A DNA stretch of 64,000 bases, from assembly GCA_963931105.1 (NCBI GenBank), contig OZ007004.1:1116001-1180000 (forward strand). Direction: 5' to 3'. This document shows, one piece after another, positions 51,237 to 59,008 of the stretch. Each line of letters opens with the position of its first letter. Position 1 is the first letter of the stretch. Under the pieces are notes generated by a model. It did not search any database, was not told the DNA's origin, and saw nothing but the letters and a program-made list of their open reading frames with translations. The position numbers and the translations under genes were made by a program. Origin of the DNA: UMGS1590 sp900552455 (GTDB lineage: Bacteria; Bacillota; Peptococcia; Peptococcales; Peptococcaceae).

Positions 51237-52469
51237 CTACGCATGTCTCCGCACATAGCTTGCCACGGCGAGGACGGCGAAGAGCACGAGCTCGACAGCG
51301 CCGGCGATGCTGGTGGCGATCGGTGTCCAGCAGATGAGATCGCCGAGATGGAGAATGTTGTAATACCGCGTGGCATAGAGGGTGCAGGCCTGCAGGGCGA
51401 CACCGGTCGACGGCAGAAAGGTGTTGACCCAGTCGACGACGATGGCGGGCAGCGTCATGTAGACGAGCACTGGCAGGAAGCAGAGCAGCAGCGCGCAGCC
51501 GGTGGCGGCGACGAGATTTTTCAACCGCGAGGAGAGGAGCAGGACCGCACAGACTGTGGCGAGGATCGTGAGCAGCGCGAGAACAGAAAACAGGATCTGC
51601 AGCCCGCCGAAATCAAAGGGCAGCGGCGTGAGCGGCCCGAAGAGGGCGAGCATCTGCGCTGAAGCGTCGGTGACTTCCCAGCCGTAGAGGCTGTTGGAGA
51701 TGCACCAGTAAAGCGCGAGACAAACGCTCGTGAGCACACCGCAGATGAGCAGGCTGGCAAACACGCGCGTCCAGCCGAGACGGGCGCGCCCATTTTTCGT
51801 GCAACGCTGGATGTCGTCGGCGCCGGTCTGGTAATCGCTGGAAAACACCGGCGCGGTGATGAGGGCGCAGCAGAGGAGCAGCACGAACGAGAGCAGGATC
51901 AGATAGTCCAGCGTCGTGGCATCGGCGCCAGGCACATAGTTGAACGGCGTATCGACCTGGGCGTAAAGCTCTGTGAAATAATCGCCTACGCCAGACACGG
52001 CGGGATATTGCGCCTGAGAGATGGCTGCAACACGCAGAGGGATCGTTTCATAATAGCTCGTGACCTCGTCGGGATCGATCTCGAGCCACGGCTGGGTCTG
52101 GCCATTTTTGTCCGGGTAGAGATCGCCAAGATCGAAGAGCAGCCCCTGCACGGCGTTGATCTCATCATAGGCTTCGTCTGGCAGATCAAAGGTTGTCTCC
52201 GCGTTGTAGCGGGCGAAGACGTCCTGGTAGGTAATGAGCGCCTGCTGGACTTTTTCCGGCGTGACGGTTCCGGCGATGCCCTGCTCGAGATTTTTGTCGT
52301 AAGCGAGCGCATCGAGACCGGTGAGTGGATTCCCTGCGGTGTCGTGGCTCATGATGAAGCTTGTCGGCACCCAGGCCATGAAAATCGTGAAGGCGAGCAT
52401 GAAGCAAACAACCGCAATACTGCGGCGATTTTTCAGCAGACGTTTCAGTTCGAGGAGAAAGAGACGCAT
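51237..52469 (-). CDS. ABC transporter permease (ABC-2 type, large extracytoplasmic loop)
   Basis: 410 residues. One N-terminal helix (about 17-38) is followed by a polar domain to about residue 180 that would lie outside the membrane, then about six helices (185-405). Layout fits ABC-2 permeases of exporters. The ATPase gene ends four bases upstream. Last gene of the sigma-factor operon. Substrate unknown. Confidence 0.82.
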   Translation of the reverse strand: MRLFLLELKRLLKNRRSIAVVCFMLAFTIFMAWVPTSFIMSHDTAGNPLTGLDALAYDKNLEQGIAGTVTPEKVQQALITYQDVFARYNAETTFDLPDEAYDEINAVQGLLFDLGDLYPDKNGQTQPWLEIDPDEVTSYYETIPLRVAAISQAQYPAVSGVGDYFTELYAQVDTPFNYVPGADATTLDYLILLSFVLLLCCALITAPVFSSDYQTGADDIQRCTKNGRARLGWTRVFASLLICGVLTSVCLALYWCISNSLYGWEVTDASAQMLALFGPLTPLPFDFGGLQILFSVLALLTILATVCAVLLLSSRLKNLVAATGCALLLCFLPVLVYMTLPAIVVDWVNTFLPSTGVALQACTLYATRYYNILHLGDLICWTPIATSIAGAVELVLFAVLAVASYVRRHA

Positions 52470-52473
52470 GGGA

Positions 52474-53355
52474 TCACATCCTTTCGTGGGATTCGTGAGG
52501 AAAGAGCCAGAGAAAGAGGTCTTCGAGCCGTGCCTCCGCCGGTGTGGAGCCGGGGATTTCTGCGTGCTCGGCGAGATAGCGCAGGCTGGCGCTGCCGTCA
52601 GGCTCGCTTTTGAGATTCACGATCGTCAGCGCCCGTTCCCAACGTGGCAGATCCGCAGCCGGCACGCGCGCTGTCCAGACTTTGCCGGCGACTTCGGCGA
52701 CGAGATCCGTCGTCGTGCCGCAGCCGACGAGACGCCCGTCTTTCATGATGGCGTTTTGCATGGCGATGTATTCCACATCGGCGACGATGTGCGTCGAGAT
52801 CAGCACGATGCGCCCCTGGGCAAATTCTGAGAGCAGATTGCGGAAACGCACGCGCTCGCTCGGATCGAGCCCGCTCGTCGGTTCGTCGAGAATGAGGATC
52901 TCCGGCTCGTTCAACAGCGCTTGGGCGATGCCGACGCGCCGCTTCATGCCGCCGGAGAGCTTGGCGATGCGTTTTTTGCGCACGTCCGCCAGTCCCAGTT
53001 GTTCCAGCAGATCGTTGGTGCGGCGTCGCGCGTCGCGTTTGCCGATGCCCTTGAGCGCAGCCATGTAGTCGAGATAATCGCGCACGGTGAAGCTCGGATA
53101 GAAGCCAAATTCCTGCGGCAGATAGCCGAGGCTGTCGCGATACGCCGCACCGAGACGATCGATCGGAATCCCGTCGGCGCGGATTTCGCCAGCCGTCGGC
53201 TGCATGATGCCGCAGCACATGCGCATGAGCGTCGTTTTGCCAGCGCCGTTGGCGCCCAAGAGCCCCCAAACGCCCGGCGTGAGCGTGAGGGAAACATCGT
53301 CGACAGCGCTTTTGTCTTTGAAGCGTTTACTAACGCGGTCAATGGTCAGTTCCAT
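52474..53355 (-). CDS. ABC transporter ATP-binding protein
   Basis: 293 residues: Walker A GANGAGKTTLMRM, Q-loop GYLPQEFGFYP, signature LSGGMKRRVGIAQAL, Walker B ILILDEPTSGLDP, switch STHIV. Partner of the adjacent permease. The PQEFGFYP-type Q-loop is common in ATPases linked to ABC-2 exporters controlled by sigma factors or two-component systems. Start ATG follows AAAGGAGAT. Confidence 0.93.
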   Translation of the reverse strand: MELTIDRVSKRFKDKSAVDDVSLTLTPGVWGLLGANGAGKTTLMRMCCGIMQPTAGEIRADGIPIDRLGAAYRDSLGYLPQEFGFYPSFTVRDYLDYMAALKGIGKRDARRRTNDLLEQLGLADVRKKRIAKLSGGMKRRVGIAQALLNEPEILILDEPTSGLDPSERVRFRNLLSEFAQGRIVLISTHIVADVEYIAMQNAIMKDGRLVGCGTTTDLVAEVAGKVWTARVPAADLPRWERALTIVNLKSEPDGSASLRYLAEHAEIPGSTPAEARLEDLFLWLFPHESHERM

Positions 53356-53370
53356 AAGAATCTCCTTTCA

Positions 53371-54138
53371 TCAGGAAAGCTGCAGCTCGCAGAAATGATC
53401 TGAGCGCAGAATGCGGCGCAGCGTCAACAAACAATAGCCGAGCAGGAAAACGCAGAGCCCAATTCCTGGCCAGACCAGCGCAGACAGCGCCAGTGTCTGG
53501 CGGTTGAAAAAACTGAACCCGCAGCAGAGCAGCACACACCAGAGCACGCTGCCGCCGCAGAAATGTGCAGGCGTCAGCCGTCCCAGCAGCGTCAGACAGC
53601 CGCTTGCTGCCAAAAGAAACGGCAGCAGCAGGCAGAGCGGGAGCAGCCGCGCATCCAGCGGTGTCAGCCAGAGCGTGTAGCACCAAAGCGCAGCCAGCAT
53701 CGCCAGATCGCCGATGCCGACGAGAATGAGCTTGGCCGCCAAGAGCCGCAGAGAGGAAAAATACGTCGCCGCTTCCATTTCGTGCATCTGGCAGCGCGCC
53801 GCTTCGTAGAGAACCGGCAGCGCCGTCAGCATCACCAGCACCGAAAGGCAGCAGAGACACTGCACCAGCAGCCGCGGATAGGTAAAATACGTCATGCCAA
53901 AAGCGTTGCTCAGTCCGGCATTGGCTGCAAGCAGACAGAGCGCCTGCACAAGCCAGATCTTCCAGCCGAGAAAGCGCACTTGCGTGCCCAGAAAAGCAGC
54001 GAATCCGATCCGCTCTGCAGCGCCCTGCTGGCGAACCATTGAACGGACGCGGGCAGACGTCTGCTGTCTGCCGACGTCTGTTGAGCCATTTTCATGGAGC
54101 GCAGCGCGCAGTTTGGTTTCAAAATCATGGTTGCTCAT
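53371..54138 (-). CDS. Six-helix membrane protein, putative anti-sigma factor
   Basis: 255 residues. A polar, charged N-terminus of about 55 residues (MSNHDFETKLRAALHENGST) is followed by six hydrophobic segments. It overlaps the sigma gene by four bases (ATGA), the usual arrangement for an anti-sigma partner, but no zinc-binding anti-sigma motif (HxxxCxxC) is present. The anti-sigma role is therefore inference. It could also be an accessory of the ABC exporter. Confidence 0.7.
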   Translation of the reverse strand: MSNHDFETKLRAALHENGSTDVGRQQTSARVRSMVRQQGAAERIGFAAFLGTQVRFLGWKIWLVQALCLLAANAGLSNAFGMTYFTYPRLLVQCLCCLSVLVMLTALPVLYEAARCQMHEMEAATYFSSLRLLAAKLILVGIGDLAMLAALWCYTLWLTPLDARLLPLCLLLPFLLAASGCLTLLGRLTPAHFCGGSVLWCVLLCCGFSFFNRQTLALSALVWPGIGLCVFLLGYCLLTLRRILRSDHFCELQLS

Positions 54139-54665
54139 CGTTCGGCCTCCTTTTCATAGATCGTTCGCAAATTTTTCAGCGCCGCGCGCAAGCGCGACTG
54201 CACCGTGCGCAGCGGCAGCTCCGTGATCTCTGCGATCTCCCGCAGCGTCAGATCCTGGGCAAAACGCAGGAGCACGATCTCGCGCTGCGTTTCCGGCAGC
54301 GTGCGCACAAGCTCGCGCAGCGCTGCGCGCGACTGCGCTTCAGTGAAATGCGTATCCTCGCAGACCGGCTCCGGCGCATTTTCCAGCGGTATGTCGTCAA
54401 GAGAACGGCGGCGCGCCATATCGATGCAGGTGTGGCGTGCGATCTGATAGAGCAGCGCCCGCAGTTTGCCGCGGCCTTCGTAACGCCTCGCGTAGCGGAT
54501 GAAGCGCAGAAATGTTTCCTGCGTCGCATCCTCCGCCAGCGCCGCCGTCGGCGCGTGCCACCGGCAGTAGCGCAGGATCTCCGCATAATAGCGCGCGACC
54601 AGCGCCTCCGCCGCATCTTCATCGCCAGCCGCCATGCGCCGCACAAGCTTGTCTTCCTCGCGCAC
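54135..54665 (-). CDS. ECF-type RNA polymerase sigma factor
   Basis: 176 residues. Region 2 includes YCRWHAPTAALAEDATQETF (the -10 recognition DAxQETF block) and region 4 LPETQREIVLLRFAQDLTLR, then EIAEITELPLRTVQSRLRAA. The start is a GTG at 54665, eight bases after GGAGG; the GTG three codons earlier is too near. First gene of sigma / membrane protein / ABC ATPase / permease. Confidence 0.92.
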   Translation of the reverse strand: MREEDKLVRRMAAGDEDAAEALVARYYAEILRYCRWHAPTAALAEDATQETFLRFIRYARRYEGRGKLRALLYQIARHTCIDMARRRSLDDIPLENAPEPVCEDTHFTEAQSRAALRELVRTLPETQREIVLLRFAQDLTLREIAEITELPLRTVQSRLRAALKNLRTIYEKEAER

Positions 54666-54756
54666 AGGCCACACCTCCTTTCAGTCGAAAAACGTTCTTC
54701 AACTATGATAGCGAATCAGCAGCGAAAAATGATCACCCGCCGGTGAAATTTTTGCA

Positions 54757-54790
54757 AAAAAAAATTGACCGCTCGCTGACGAGCGGTCAA
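54757..54790 (-). terminator. Strong terminator on the minus strand upstream of the sigma operon
   Basis: TTGACCGCTCG (54765-54775) pairs perfectly with CGAGCGGTCAA (54780-54790) around CTGA. On the minus strand nine T follow. Oddly, it lies between the sigma gene and the divergent esterase gene, so it would end a minus-strand transcript begun in the 54.8-54.9 kb region. Confidence 0.75.
54777..54787 (+). repeat. 11-bp direct repeat, left copy
   Basis: TGACGAGCGGT, identical to 55792-55802. The two copies bracket a 1004-bp AT-rich segment with the esterase gene. Confidence 0.55.
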
Positions 54791-54838
54791 AGGCCATTCC
54801 TACAAACTGCAGAAATGTGCAATTTTTAAGAATGGCCT
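54791..54838 (+). repeat. Structured hairpin repeat, copy 1
   Basis: The ends AGGCCATTC and GAATGGCCT pair. The stem continues inward to TGCA/TGCA around the loop GAAATG, giving 18 of 21 pairs. A second copy lies at 55754-55793 with changes that keep pairing. It lies ten bases upstream of the esterase -35. Confidence 0.7.
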
Positions 54839-54848
54839 CTGGTGAGCA

Positions 54849-54877
54849 TTGACAACGATTGGTGGCGCTGTCAGAAT
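54849..54877 (+). promoter_or_regulatory. Promoter of the esterase gene
   Basis: TTGACA (54849-54854), 17 bases, CAGAAT (54872-54877), directly downstream of hairpin copy 1. Confidence 0.6.
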
Positions 54878-54912
54878 AGAAAAAATAGAGCACGATAACG
54901 AGGTGAGAAATA

Positions 54913-55746
54913 ATGATAGATGCTATACGTGAAAATCTCAGCTATTTTGGATTGTACAAAAAAATGCACCAACAAGAGAAGATTGTTCAAGCGCAAAGAG
55001 AAAATTTTGGTCAGGATAAAACGCAGTATTTTTTATTTTATGAGCCGGCTCAAACAGTGAGTAATAAATTGATCATGTGGATTCATGGCGGTGGCTGGAA
55101 TTCAGGATCGCCAACGTCTTTCGATTTTGTTGGACAGCGTGTTGCTCAGGCGGGCTATCGTTTTGTCTCTCTCGGCTATAGGCTTTCGCCGTTTAATAAA
55201 TATCCGTGTCAGATCGAAGATGTTTGCGCGGGCTATAACGCAGCCATGACGTTTCTCGAAAGAAAAGGGATTGATATTTCAAAGGTCATCGTATCAGGGC
55301 CATCTGCTGGTGCGCATTTAGCGTCTATTCTGTGTTATTCAAGAAAAGTTCAGGAGTGTGCGGAGATCGACGCATCGCACATAGCTGGCTTTATTGGCGT
55401 TGGGGGGCCATACAGTTTTTCCGGCAAACAGACACTTGCCGTGAAAATGCTGCTGCATCAGTTGTTTGAGAAAGGTTACGATAGAACACAGGGAGAACCG
55501 CTTTCGTTGATGGATGAAAGTGATATTCCGATGCTACTGATTCAAAGTCAACACGATGGGTTGATCGCCTATTCCTGTGCAGAGGATTTTTGTTCAAAAG
55601 CGAAGCGCTTGGGCATTGATTGTGAGCTTTATTCAGTGACAGATAAGAAAAATACTCACTCATGGTACACCGCAGGCATGTTTTTGTTTGCGCGCTCGGA
55701 AAACAAAGCCCTGAATAAATTTTTTACCTGGATTGAAAACATATAA
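54913..55746 (+). CDS. Alpha/beta hydrolase (esterase/lipase, hydrolase fold-3, HSL-like)
   Basis: 277 residues. The oxyanion motif HGGGWNSGSP, nucleophile GPSAGAHLAS, acid in IQSQHDGLIAYS and histidine in KNTHSWYTAG make a full catalytic set typical of kynurenine formamidase/hormone-sensitive-lipase-like esterases. Substrate unknown. ATG follows CGAGGTGAG. The gene is conspicuously AT-rich against its neighbours, with codons such as AAA, ATT and TTT preferred. It is bracketed by two structured repeats and an 11-bp direct repeat, so acquisition as a cassette is likely. Confidence 0.87.
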   Translation: MIDAIRENLSYFGLYKKMHQQEKIVQAQRENFGQDKTQYFLFYEPAQTVSNKLIMWIHGGGWNSGSPTSFDFVGQRVAQAGYRFVSLGYRLSPFNKYPCQIEDVCAGYNAAMTFLERKGIDISKVIVSGPSAGAHLASILCYSRKVQECAEIDASHIAGFIGVGGPYSFSGKQTLAVKMLLHQLFEKGYDRTQGEPLSLMDESDIPMLLIQSQHDGLIAYSCAEDFCSKAKRLGIDCELYSVTDKKNTHSWYTAGMFLFARSENKALNKFFTWIENI

Positions 55747-55753
55747 AATGAAC

Positions 55754-55793
55754 CATTCCTAAAAACTGTAGAAATGTGCAATTTTTAGGAATG
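55754..55793 (+). repeat. Structured hairpin repeat, copy 2
   Basis: CATTCCTAAAAA pairs with TTTTTAGGAATG and an inner TGTA pairs with TGCA (one wobble), around the same loop GAAATG as copy 1. It starts eight bases after the esterase stop and lies 15 bases upstream of the next -35. The T-run expected of a terminator is lacking. Confidence 0.7.
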
Positions 55794-55802
55794 ACGAGCG
55801 GT
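55792..55802 (+). repeat. 11-bp direct repeat, right copy
   Basis: TGACGAGCGGT, identical to 54777-54787, at the right edge of hairpin copy 2. Confidence 0.55.
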
Positions 55803-55808
55803 GCACAA

Positions 55809-55837
55809 TTGACAAGGCGCTGCGCTAGCTGCAAAAT
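55809..55837 (+). promoter_or_regulatory. Promoter of the DUF3795 gene
   Basis: TTGACA (55809-55814), 17 bases, CAAAAT (55832-55837). The hairpin-to-promoter arrangement repeats that in front of the esterase gene. Confidence 0.6.
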
Positions 55838-55871
55838 ATAAGGAAGACAAATATCGTGAGGAGGTGACGAG

Positions 55872-56204
55872 ATGCGAGGGATGATTGGATATTGCGGGCT
55901 GGATTGTGAAGCCTGCGATGCGTATCTGGCGACGATCCACGACGACCAGGCGCTGCGCGAAAAAACAGCGGCGCTTTGGGCCGAGCTCAATCAAGCGCCG
56001 ATCCTGCCGGAACACATCAATTGCGAAGGCTGCCGTGTGGATGGTGTAAAGACGGTATTTTGCGAGCAGATGTGTGCGGTTCGTCGTTGTGCGCAGGAGA
56101 AGGGCGTGGAAACCTGCGGCAGCTGCGCAGAGATGGAGACTTGCGAAAGTGTGGGCGCAATTTTCGCCAGCAGCCCTTGGGCGCGGAAAAATCTCCGTGG
56201 TTGA
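55872..56204 (+). CDS. DUF3795 cysteine-rich protein
   Basis: 110 residues with eleven cysteines. The opening MIGYCGLDCEACDAYLAT is diagnostic of DUF3795, and further pairs (INCEGCRVDG, CEQMCAVRRC, CGSCAEMETC) suggest zinc or iron-sulfur binding. Function unknown; common in anaerobes. Start ATG at 55872 follows GAGGAGGTG; MIGYCG three codons later is an alternative. Confidence 0.9.
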   Translation: MRGMIGYCGLDCEACDAYLATIHDDQALREKTAALWAELNQAPILPEHINCEGCRVDGVKTVFCEQMCAVRRCAQEKGVETCGSCAEMETCESVGAIFASSPWARKNLRG

Positions 56205-56219
56205 ACATGCGAAAAATCA

Positions 56220-56258
56220 AGCCGAGAAATTGTAAGCAGCAATTTCTCGGCTTTTTGC
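56220..56258. terminator. Bidirectional terminator
   Basis: GCCGAGAAATTG pairs perfectly with CAATTTCTCGGC, followed by five T. Lies between the DUF3795 and HAD genes. Confidence 0.87.
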
Positions 56259-56263
56259 TTTCC

Positions 56264-56980
56264 TTATAGATTTGTGAGCAGCGCTACGACATCCTCGATG
56301 TGCTGGATGCGGTGTTCGCAGTCGATGTTTGCGGCGCCTGTGCGGTCGAGGTAGATGGCGGTGAGGCCGGCGTTTCGTGCAAAGCGCATATCGTTTGCGC
56401 TGTCGCCGACCATGGCGACTTCTTCGGGCGTGAGGCTGCAGCGGGCGCAGAAGACCATGGCCATATCTGGTGCTGGTTTTGGGCGGGCGACGCGGTCGGC
56501 GGTGAGGATGCAGTCAAATTTTTCGGCGACGCCCATTTTTTCCAGCGCGTGCATGGTGGAAGCGAAGCTGTCGGAGGTGGCGACGCCGGTGCGGATGTTT
56601 TGCGCGTGCAGGGCGTCGAGGACGTGCGCGAGATCGCCGGTTGGCTGACAGACACCGTCGCGCAGACAGGCGATCTCGAGATAAGTTTCGGCGAGCTGGG
56701 CGAAAAGCGACTGGTCTATGACGTCGATGTTCTGCGCAGCGAGCACGTCCATGCAGGCGCGCACGACGTCGGCATTGGTGCCGGCGACGACGGGAGATTC
56801 TGCGATGAGCGCGTCGCCGTCGAATCCAGCGGCAGATTCGAGTGCGCGGCGCAGCGCCTGGTCATTTTCGCGCTTGAGCTCGCGCAGCATGAAATCCACT
56901 GTGCGCTGCACAGGCGCGCGCCAGAAGGTAGCGAGATCGAGCAGGGTGTCGTCTTTGTCAAAAAGTACGCCGCGGATCAT
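56264..56980 (-). CDS. HAD superfamily phosphatase (phosphoglycolate-phosphatase-like)
   Basis: 238 residues: motif I LFDKDDTLLD (with Lys where most have Asp/Gly-x), motif II VATSDS, motif III lysine in ARPKPAPDM and motif IV VGDSANDM. Cap domain between motifs I and II is subclass I. Likely removes a phosphate from a small metabolite. Its ATG overlaps the PHP gene stop (ATGA), and it ends the ABC importer operon, which suggests it acts on the imported compound. Confidence 0.92.
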   Translation of the reverse strand: MIRGVLFDKDDTLLDLATFWRAPVQRTVDFMLRELKRENDQALRRALESAAGFDGDALIAESPVVAGTNADVVRACMDVLAAQNIDVIDQSLFAQLAETYLEIACLRDGVCQPTGDLAHVLDALHAQNIRTGVATSDSFASTMHALEKMGVAEKFDCILTADRVARPKPAPDMAMVFCARCSLTPEEVAMVGDSANDMRFARNAGLTAIYLDRTGAANIDCEHRIQHIEDVVALLTNL

Positions 56981-57972
56981 TTTTGCTCATCCTCGAGAAA
57001 ATGCGCGTTGGTCCAGGCGATCTTGCCAGCGTAGTCGACGCATTCGATGCGCACATAGGTTTCTGTACCGCGCAGAGAAAATTCTACATGCCGCAGGCCG
57101 TCGCGCGTCGGCGCGATGACGGTGCCGCCAGCGTTGATATAGCCACCACAGATGAAATTGACGCGCTCGCAGGCGCTGCAGTTGACCCAGACGGTATTAT
57201 TTTCCTTGATGCCCCAGTTGTAGATGGCTGGGCCGCTGGAGGAATAATACTCGCCGCGGAGCATGGCCTCCACGATCGCATCGTGGTCGAGCCGCTCGGC
57301 CTTGACAGAGATCCAGCCGCCACAGGCGTCGTCGAAGAGGCCTTCGTTGTGGTTGTCGTCGCTGGCGAAGGCGAAAAGTTGACGGCCGCTGCGCAGGATC
57401 TTATCCCAGTAGGTGGTGTCGTAGCCGGTGTTTGATTCGTTGACGGTGCCGTAGTTGTAAATTTCCAGCGCCCAGATGCCGTCGAGGTCGCAGAAATCTT
57501 CGGCATCGACGCGACTCCAGATGGGATGGTTGTAGGTCACAAGGCAGCCACGGGCGGTGAGGGTGTCGCGCACCTGTTCTGCGACGGCGAGTCCATTCCA
57601 CTGATCTGTGTAAACAGGCACTGGCAGGTATTCCTTGTGGGTGAAGTGTTCTTTTGCGGCAGCCTGCATGGCGCTGGTGCCAAGGATGCCGTGCATGTGA
57701 TGGGTTTTCAGCCGCTGGCCGCTGGCGCTGTCGGCGAGGTTGGCAGAAGCTTCAAGGCCGGGCAGGATGATAAAATCGTCTGTGTTGAACTGGGCGCGGT
57801 AGTCGGTGTAGCGGTCGTGCTCGCTCAGGCAGAGGAAGTGGTAGCCCTGGCTTTTGAAGAGGGCGACGGCTTCCTCGGGGGTGAGATGACCGTCAGAATT
57901 GGTGGTGTGGCTGTGGAGGTTGCCCTTATAGAACTGCCCGTTTTCGGGAAAGATGGTGATGGTTTTAAACAT
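56977..57972 (-). CDS. PHP domain phosphoesterase (CehA/McbA-type metallohydrolase)
   Basis: 331 residues. The N-terminal metal motif NLHSHTTNSDGHLTPEEA, LSEHDRYTDY, NHPIWSRVDA and ASDDNHNEG provide the PHP metal ligands in family order. PHP enzymes cleave phosphomono- or diesters. The start overlaps the ABC ATPase gene by eight bases. Its coupling to an importer and a HAD phosphatase suggests it opens a phosphodiester after uptake; substrate unknown. Confidence 0.9.
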   Translation of the reverse strand: MFKTITIFPENGQFYKGNLHSHTTNSDGHLTPEEAVALFKSQGYHFLCLSEHDRYTDYRAQFNTDDFIILPGLEASANLADSASGQRLKTHHMHGILGTSAMQAAAKEHFTHKEYLPVPVYTDQWNGLAVAEQVRDTLTARGCLVTYNHPIWSRVDAEDFCDLDGIWALEIYNYGTVNESNTGYDTTYWDKILRSGRQLFAFASDDNHNEGLFDDACGGWISVKAERLDHDAIVEAMLRGEYYSSSGPAIYNWGIKENNTVWVNCSACERVNFICGGYINAGGTVIAPTRDGLRHVEFSLRGTETYVRIECVDYAGKIAWTNAHFLEDEQK

Positions 57973-59008
57973 TGACAGGTTCCCTTTCTACGCCGCGGAT
58001 GGAGATACAGTCGTGCTCAGGGATGGAAAGCCAGACATTGGTGCCGACGTCGTGAATGTTGAAACTGCGGAAGAGGGTGTCAACATAGAAGCTGATGTCG
58101 CCGCACTGCACCGTGTAACGCAACACGTTGCCGCGAGGCACGCTCTGGGTGATGGTGCCGTGGAAGACGACGGTGTCTTTTTTGTCTGTTGGTTCATTGA
58201 GAGAGATGGAAATGGTTTCCGGACGGATGGCAACAGTGTTGCCTGCCTCGATCGGCAGGCGGGTGGCTTTATAGAAGGTGGTGCCGTCGATCTGATTGTA
58301 GCTGCCAATGAAGCTGGCGGCGAAGGTGGAGACTGGTTTCGTATAGACGCTGACTGGGCTGCCTGCCTGTTCGATGCGGCCAGCGTGGAAAAGTTCGATA
58401 ACGTCGCTCATGACCATGGCTTCGTCCTGGTCATGGGTGACGAAGACGGTGGTCAGTCCGAGCTCGAGATGAATCTCGCGGATGCGGGTTTGTAGTTCCT
58501 TGCGCAGTTTGGCGTCGATGGCTGAGAGCGGTTCGTCGAGGAGCAGCACCTTTGGCTCGGTGACGATGGAACGTGCCAGGGCCACGCGCTGTTGCTGACC
58601 GCCGGAGAGATTGGCTGGATAGGATTTTTCCTTGCCTTTGAGATCGACGAGAGCGACGGCATCGCGCACTTTCTTTTCGATCACGTCCTGTGGCTGTTTC
58701 TGCATCTTGAGACCGAAAGCGATATTTTGTTCGACATTCATATTTGGAAAAAGGGAATATTGCTGGAACACCATGCCGATGTTGCGCTGGCTGGCAGGCA
58801 TGTGGGTGATGTCCTGCCCGTCGAGGATGATTTGGCCGCTGGTAACGGTTTCAAGCCCGGAAAGGCAACGCAGCAGAGTGGACTTGCCGCAGCCGGAAGG
58901 GCCGAGCAGTGTGACGAGCTCGCCTTTGTTGATGTCGAGATTGATTTCGTTCAGAACGGTGTTTTTGCCGAATTGTTTCACTACGTTTTTAAATTCAATA
59001 TAAGCCAT
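57965..59008 (-). CDS. ABC importer ATP-binding protein (FbpC/PotA-like)
   Basis: 347 residues: Walker A GPSGCGKSTLLRC, Q-loop VFQQYSLFPN, signature LSGGQQQRVALARSI, Walker B VLLLDEPLSAIDAK, switch FVTHDQDEAM, then a C-terminal TOBE-like region (about 240-347). Matches the iron(III)/polyamine/phosphonate-type importer ATPases. Its start overlaps the permease stop (TAATG). Confidence 0.93.
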   Translation of the reverse strand: MAYIEFKNVVKQFGKNTVLNEINLDINKGELVTLLGPSGCGKSTLLRCLSGLETVTSGQIILDGQDITHMPASQRNIGMVFQQYSLFPNMNVEQNIAFGLKMQKQPQDVIEKKVRDAVALVDLKGKEKSYPANLSGGQQQRVALARSIVTEPKVLLLDEPLSAIDAKLRKELQTRIREIHLELGLTTVFVTHDQDEAMVMSDVIELFHAGRIEQAGSPVSVYTKPVSTFAASFIGSYNQIDGTTFYKATRLPIEAGNTVAIRPETISISLNEPTDKKDTVVFHGTITQSVPRGNVLRYTVQCGDISFYVDTLFRSFNIHDVGTNVWLSIPEHDCISIRGVEREPVNV

